DNA from: a virus
Strand: one strand, 5' to 3'
IMG/VR virus record: IMGVR_UViG_3300000353_000002
Span: 1-41,560 of that record
Length of the DNA stretch: 41,560 bases
In this document: piece by piece, positions 38,341 to 41,560 of the stretch
Numbering within the stretch: the stretch's first letter is position 1
Layout: each line of letters begins with the position of its first letter
Position numbers and translations under genes: made by a program
Notes under the pieces: generated by a model
Seen by the model: the letters and a program-made list of their open reading frames with translations, nothing else
Told to the model about the DNA's origin: nothing
Database searches by the model: none

Positions 38341-40614
38341 ATGAAAAAAAATGTTAAACTGAATGAGAACTATTATCTTATTAGTCAAGAAGTTAATAGT
38401 GATGCAACAGTGGAAGTTGCAAAAAAAACAAACCACATTTTCGTAGTCGATGTATCTTACTCGATGTACCAAGACCTTCCTCTAATAAAGAAACAGCTAA
38501 AAAACAAATTATCAAATGTAATGAAAGATGGCGATACGATTTCGATTGTATGGTTTTCTGGTAGTCATGATTGTGGTGTTTTAAAAGAAGAGGTTGAAGT
38601 TAAATCATTAAAAACACTTAGTGATTTAAATGATGCTATTGATAAATGGTTGCGTCCTGTTGGATGCACAGCATTTCAACAACCATTAGAACTTGTTCAT
38701 GAAATCATTGGAAGAATAAAAACTAATCGTCCTGATAGTATTTTCTCAATGATTTTCCTTACTGACGGATATAATAATGATTGTCCTTGGAGCGAAGTAG
38801 TTTCAGCATTAAATGTATTGGGAAATGAATTAGCAGCATCGACATTTGTTGAATATGGATATTATGCTGATTCACGAAGAATAACCGAAATGGCTTCAAT
38901 GTTAGGTGGTGAAAAAATAAGTACATCAGGCTTTGATGAATTCGAACCAGTATTGAACGATAAATTATCTACACAAGTTCTTGGTGGAAAGAAAACCGTT
39001 GTAGAAATTAATGATGCTTACCTTTATGATTTTGCGTTTAGTGTTAGTAATGACGGAAGTGTGTTGTTATATAATATTAACGAAGGCGAAATACTTGTTA
39101 ATTCAAGTGTGAAAGAAATTCATTTCTTCTCTCCATCAGCTATTGGTCATGAAGATATTAATCAGGATACTGCATTATATGCTGCAATTTACGTTCTATC
39201 TGACAAATTATTGAATGAAGATGCTGAAAAGATATTCTATGCATTAGGTGACCAACATTACTATAAGATGATTACCAATGCATTTGGTAAACAAAAACTA
39301 AATGAATTTAAATCAGCAATAAAAGAATGTGTTGCCGATACAGCAAAGAGATTCCCTGAAGGTCAATCAACTATTCAACCAGTTCCAGATGATGCTTATT
39401 GTCTAATGAATCTTATTGAAGATTTAGGTAGTATTGGTGATTGTCAATTTTATCCAAATCATGAAGATTTTAATTACAATAGGATTGGTAGAAAAAAAGT
39501 TGCTGTTGGTTCAACAATAACTGCTGCCGATAAGAAAAGATTGTCTGAAGCAAAAGATGTTGAAGAACTTGCTAAAATTACATCAGAACTTGCTGAAAAT
39601 AAAGTTGATGTGAAATTCAAAAACAGTAATCCTGAAAGAGGTTATCCATTAACTGATTTGGTTTGGAATGAAAGCAGAGCAAATCTAAGTGTTAGAATTT
39701 ATATCGAAGGTGAAGCAATATTACCTGAAAATAAATTCGGAATCGACAAGGTTAATTCATTTAAATATAACACATTTACTATTGTAAAAGATGGTATTGT
39801 TAACGTGAAAAAACTTCCTGTACTTTGGAGTCAAGAATTAGAAGACCTATTAAATGAAAAAGGTGTTTCTTATACTTGTGACAAAACAATACATAATGCA
39901 CAAGTTAGTGGTAGTACTTATGGTCACACAATAGTTATTGATTTAACTAGTATTCCATTAGTTAATCGTGGTATGGTTAAATCAATATCTGCAATGGAAC
40001 TTGCTAAATTACAATGGGAATTGAAAAAATTGCAAGGCGATAAGAAAGTTTATGATTTTTACAAAAAAGAATTATTTCCAAAAACCAGTAAAGGTTATGC
40101 TGAATTACTTGGTGAAGAAGCTGCTGATTGGTTAAAAGAAGTAGGTATTACTGATTATAATGGATTTAATCCTAAAGTCAGTAGTGCAGAAGCAACTGAT
40201 TTCTATATGTCAGTTGTACTTAATACTAAAATTAAAGGTTTATCTGGTCTTCCTAAAGTAGTTGATGTAGTGAAGAAAATTGAAGCAGGTAAAGAATTAA
40301 AACTTAATGAGTACGTAATGTCAGATGCCATTAAGAAATACCAAGAACAATTAAATTCTGATATGTATAAATCACTTAATGAAGAACAACAAAAGGGTGT
40401 TTTAAAAACATATCTTGAAACCAAATCAGAAATACTTAATAAACAAAGAAGAAAATTATTGCAAGAAATTGCTGAAATTAAATTCTCATTGATATTAAGT
40501 AAAAAATGGTTCACCGAATTTGATAGTTTTGATGAAAACAAACTCAATGTTAACTTCGATGGTAAAGATTTAGACTTTACTTTCGATTTAAATGAAAAAG
40601 AAGAAAAAATTTAA
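38341..40614 (+). CDS. Large VWA-domain protein (757 aa)
   Basis: Residues 30-210 are a VWA domain with FVVDVSYSMYQD (MIDAS Asp37, Ser39, Ser41), a Thr in VGCTAFQQ (about 109) and Asp in IFLTDGYNND (about 139). The remaining 540 residues are alpha/beta with a long helical region near 570-740 (LAKLQWELKKLQGDKKVYDF). No signal peptide or membrane segment is visible. I recognise similar VWA proteins in other large phages, without known function. It is the second VWA protein next to nrdJ. A terminator follows. Confidence 0.85.
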   Translation: MKKNVKLNENYYLISQEVNSDATVEVAKKTNHIFVVDVSYSMYQDLPLIKKQLKNKLSNVMKDGDTISIVWFSGSHDCGVLKEEVEVKSLKTLSDLNDAIDKWLRPVGCTAFQQPLELVHEIIGRIKTNRPDSIFSMIFLTDGYNNDCPWSEVVSALNVLGNELAASTFVEYGYYADSRRITEMASMLGGEKISTSGFDEFEPVLNDKLSTQVLGGKKTVVEINDAYLYDFAFSVSNDGSVLLYNINEGEILVNSSVKEIHFFSPSAIGHEDINQDTALYAAIYVLSDKLLNEDAEKIFYALGDQHYYKMITNAFGKQKLNEFKSAIKECVADTAKRFPEGQSTIQPVPDDAYCLMNLIEDLGSIGDCQFYPNHEDFNYNRIGRKKVAVGSTITAADKKRLSEAKDVEELAKITSELAENKVDVKFKNSNPERGYPLTDLVWNESRANLSVRIYIEGEAILPENKFGIDKVNSFKYNTFTIVKDGIVNVKKLPVLWSQELEDLLNEKGVSYTCDKTIHNAQVSGSTYGHTIVIDLTSIPLVNRGMVKSISAMELAKLQWELKKLQGDKKVYDFYKKELFPKTSKGYAELLGEEAADWLKEVGITDYNGFNPKVSSAEATDFYMSVVLNTKIKGLSGLPKVVDVVKKIEAGKELKLNEYVMSDAIKKYQEQLNSDMYKSLNEEQQKGVLKTYLETKSEILNKQRRKLLQEIAEIKFSLILSKKWFTEFDSFDENKLNVNFDGKDLDFTFDLNEKEEKI

Positions 40615-40636
40615 ATCAAATTTACAATAATAACTG

Positions 40637-40668
40637 AAAACCTGAATTAATAATTCAGGTTTTTTTTA
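40637..40668 (+). terminator. Intrinsic terminator after large VWA gene
   Basis: AAAACCTGAATT pairs with AATTCAGGTTTT, followed by T residues. Confidence 0.88.
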
Positions 40669-40732
40669 ATATAATGATAATGTTCACTTAACATACTTAT
40701 TATATATTTGAAGTAATTATGTAAAAAAAGTT

Positions 40733-41011
40733 ATGTTAAAAATATTAATTATTTCGTTATCTCTAATGTTCATCAATCCAAGTAATTCTAATAATATAAT
40801 TACTGGTAAAATATTAGATAAAAATACCAGAGAAGAACTTGCTGGTGTTAGAATTATTTCAGATTGTGATACAGTATATACTGATTTTGATGGTAATTTT
40901 ACAATAAAACATCTATCAGATACTATAAAATTACAATTTAATTTAATTTCTTATGATTCTGATAATCTGGAAATTATAAGTCAATTTGAAAATTATTTAG
41001 CAAAAAAATAA
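40733..41011 (+). CDS. Secreted carboxypeptidase-regulatory-like (CarboxypepD_reg) protein
   Basis: 92 residues. A signal peptide (MLKILIISLSLMFINPSNS) ends near residue 19. IITGKILDKNTREELAGVRI (22-41), then TDFDGNFTI, is the beta-sandwich found at the N-terminus of TonB-dependent receptors and other surface proteins of Bacteroidota. Here the domain stands alone. It may be a captured host module that acts in the periplasm, perhaps blocking a receptor. TATATTTG at 40703-40710 is a probable promoter -7 box. Confidence 0.8.
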   Translation: MLKILIISLSLMFINPSNSNNIITGKILDKNTREELAGVRIISDCDTVYTDFDGNFTIKHLSDTIKLQFNLISYDSDNLEIISQFENYLAKK

Positions 41012-41018
41012 AAAAAAG

Positions 41019-41049
41019 TTTGGTATTAATGTAACATTTTATATCTTTG
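41019..41049 (+). promoter_or_regulatory. Bacteroidota-type promoter of leader unit D
   Basis: TTG at 41020-41022, a 19-base spacer, then TATCTTTG at 41042-41049, with GTAACATTTT in the spacer and CACGTATTTA downstream. Confidence 0.82.
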
Positions 41050-41097
41050 TCACGTATTTAGAAGAAAGAAATTTACAAAAATTTAAATAAAATTAAA

Positions 41098-41229
41098 ATG
41101 GAAACAAGAAACATAAATAGTATTATTTCGTCAACGACAATTATTAGTCGCAATGGGAATAGTATATTCTGTTCAAATTTTGGCAGAGATATGAATTCGG
41201 GTACTGGTTTTAATGATATTAGAATATAA
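41098..41229 (+). CDS. Leader peptide D (43 aa: Ile, Asn, Ser, Thr, Arg, Gly, Phe, Cys)
   Basis: Residues 3-30 consist only of Thr, Arg, Asn, Ile, Ser, Gly, Phe and Cys, with varied codons (Thr ACA/ACG, Ser AGT/TCG/TCA, Arg AGA/CGC, Gly GGG/GGC, Phe TTC/TTT). These are exactly the eight amino acids not covered by leaders A-C. The first tRNAs downstream are Cys(GCA) and a probable Ile(GAU). TTCGGGT in the ORF matches the terminator. It is probably the sensor of attenuator D. Confidence 0.83.
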   Translation: METRNINSIISSTTIISRNGNSIFCSNFGRDMNSGTGFNDIRI

Positions 41230-41283
41230 GAAAGAATCGTTTAAAAAAATCAAAAACCCGAAGCATAAGTTTCGGGTTTTTTT
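41196..41283 (+). terminator. Attenuator D
   Basis: Segment 1 TTCGGGT (41196-41202), segment 2 ACCCGAA (41256-41262), segment 3 TTCGGGT followed by T6 (41271-41283). The terminator 2:3 is 10 bp with A/T flanks, and the antiterminator 1:2 is 7 bp. Confidence 0.8.
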
Positions 41284-41292
41284 ATGCATAAA

Positions 41293-41339
41293 ATTATAAG
41301 TGCCAAGACTTATAATCATAAAAAATAAGGTTTGGCACT
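41293..41339 (+). promoter_or_regulatory. Two mutually exclusive hairpins before boxA
   Basis: ATTATAAGT/ACTTATAAT (41293-41316, 9 bp, loop GCCAAG) and AGTGCCAA/TTGGCACT (41299-41339, 8 bp) share bases 41299-41301 and overlap, so only one can form fully. Confidence 0.45.
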
Positions 41340-41342
41340 AAT

Positions 41343-41359
41343 GTTCTTTGACATGTTGG
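41343..41359 (+). promoter_or_regulatory. boxA-like antitermination site, unit D
   Basis: GTTCTTTGACATGTTGG, identical to the copy in unit B over all 17 bases. Confidence 0.65.
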
Positions 41360-41435
41360 TTTAGGTAATCAGGTAAAACTACCTGCACGTGGTGATTACT
41401 GCACAATCTATGATTGACTAAAGTTTTACATATAT

Positions 41436-41516
41436 GCACGTATTGCTGAGTGGTCAAAAGCGTTGCTCTGCAAAAGCAATCCGAAAGGTTCGGGGGTTCG
41501 AATCCCTCTACGTGCT
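41436..41516 (+). tRNA. tRNA-Cys(GCA) with long variable arm
   Basis: Acceptor GCACGTA/TACGTGC, anticodon loop CTGCAAA closed by TTGCT/AGCAA, T-arm GGGGG TTCGAAT CCCTC. The variable region TCCGAAAGGTTC is 12 bases and can form CC-GAAA-GG. Normal Cys tRNAs have 4-5 bases here. Confidence 0.88.
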
Positions 41517-41519
41517 CAA

Positions 41520-41560
41520 CATTGGGATGTATCACCTCTGCCTGATAAGCAGTAGAAAGT
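41520..41560 (+). tRNA. Probable tRNA-Ile(GAU), cut by window edge
   Basis: An anticodon stem CTGC/GCAG with loop CTGATAA gives GAU. The 5' part appears short for a normal D-arm, and the 3' half is outside the window. Confidence 0.45.

Noticed and set aside
1-41560. CRISPR arrays, insertion sequences or rRNA genes
   Set aside because: No regularly spaced direct repeats, transposase genes with inverted ends or rRNA sequence were seen. The repeats present are promoter, boxA and tRNA motifs.
1-41560. Stop-codon reassignment, as in some phages of Bacteroidota
   Set aside because: TAA, TAG and TGA all end well-formed genes, and no conserved protein here requires reading through one. The HNH at 14019 is explained by a poly-A indel or a non-ATG start.

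Overview
This is a 41.6-kb piece of a large AT-rich tailed-phage genome of the T4-like myovirus kind, whose host is most likely a member of the Bacteroidota. Phage identity rests on a T4 gp20-type portal (left edge, partial), a gp17-type large terminase, several late virion-type proteins, four homing-type endonucleases, a T4 Rnl1-type RNA ligase, a cobalamin-dependent ribonucleotide reductase with an intein, and more than twenty tRNA or tRNA-like genes plus a tmRNA. The host inference rests on Bacteroidota-type promoters (TTG-N19/20-TAnnTTTG), the absence of Shine-Dalgarno sequences (starts are preceded by A-rich tracts), and a small secreted carboxypeptidase-regulatory-like protein of a kind common in that phylum. 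Stops TAA, TAG and TGA are all used normally.

Layout. 1-9.3 kb (minus strand): portal, terminase, acidic low-complexity head-type proteins and a nucleotidyltransferase. 9.4-12.3 kb (plus): a large virion protein and two followers. 12.3-13.3 kb (minus): two unknown genes. 13.4-15.6 kb: a candidate late ncRNA, leader/attenuator unit A, then a Pro/His/Gln tRNA array broken up by HNH and GIY-YIG endonuclease genes. 15.6-18.2 kb: an ADP-ribosyltransferase-like protein, a response-regulator receiver protein, a cyclic-phosphate-processing receiver protein and a secreted aromatic/Arg-Ser-rich protein. 18.3-28.1 kb: a second candidate ncRNA, an acidic protein, leader/attenuator unit B, and a long array of Asp, Glu, Val, Leu, Ala, Trp and Met tRNAs interleaved with small genes, two HNH genes, a structured RNA and a tmRNA. 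28.1-32.5 kb: RNA ligase, a small late protein and a nucleotidyltransferase/sulfotransferase/methyltransferase fusion. 32.5-33.3 kb: leader/attenuator unit C and a Lys/Tyr array. 33.4-41.0 kb: two VWA proteins flanking nrdJ. 41.0-41.56 kb: leader/attenuator unit D and the start of another array (Cys, then probably Ile).

The main discovery is how the tRNA arrays appear to be controlled. Each of the four arrays is preceded by the same unit: a promoter, a tiny ORF of 18-43 codons, and an intrinsic terminator whose 5' arm can pair instead with a sequence lying in or at the end of the tiny ORF. In three units a host-rrn-like boxA (GTTCTTTGA...) follows. The tiny peptides are strongly enriched for the amino acids whose tRNAs lie downstream: A has QQPQQHP and its array is Pro/His/Gln; B is made of Leu, Asp, Met, Val, Ala, Trp and Glu, and its array carries those seven; C is Lys/Tyr-rich and its array is Lys/Lys/Lys-like/Tyr; D is made of Cys, Ile, Asn, Ser, Thr, Arg, Gly and Phe, and its array begins with Cys and probably Ile. 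The four sets do not overlap and together make exactly the 20 amino acids. I infer ribosome-mediated attenuation of phage tRNA arrays, each unit sensing shortage of its own tRNAs. The D set makes a firm prediction about sequence just beyond this window.

A second recurring signal, AGTATTTAT 22-27 bases before many start codons on both strands, is a likely phage late promoter. It also precedes the endonuclease genes and two candidate ncRNAs.
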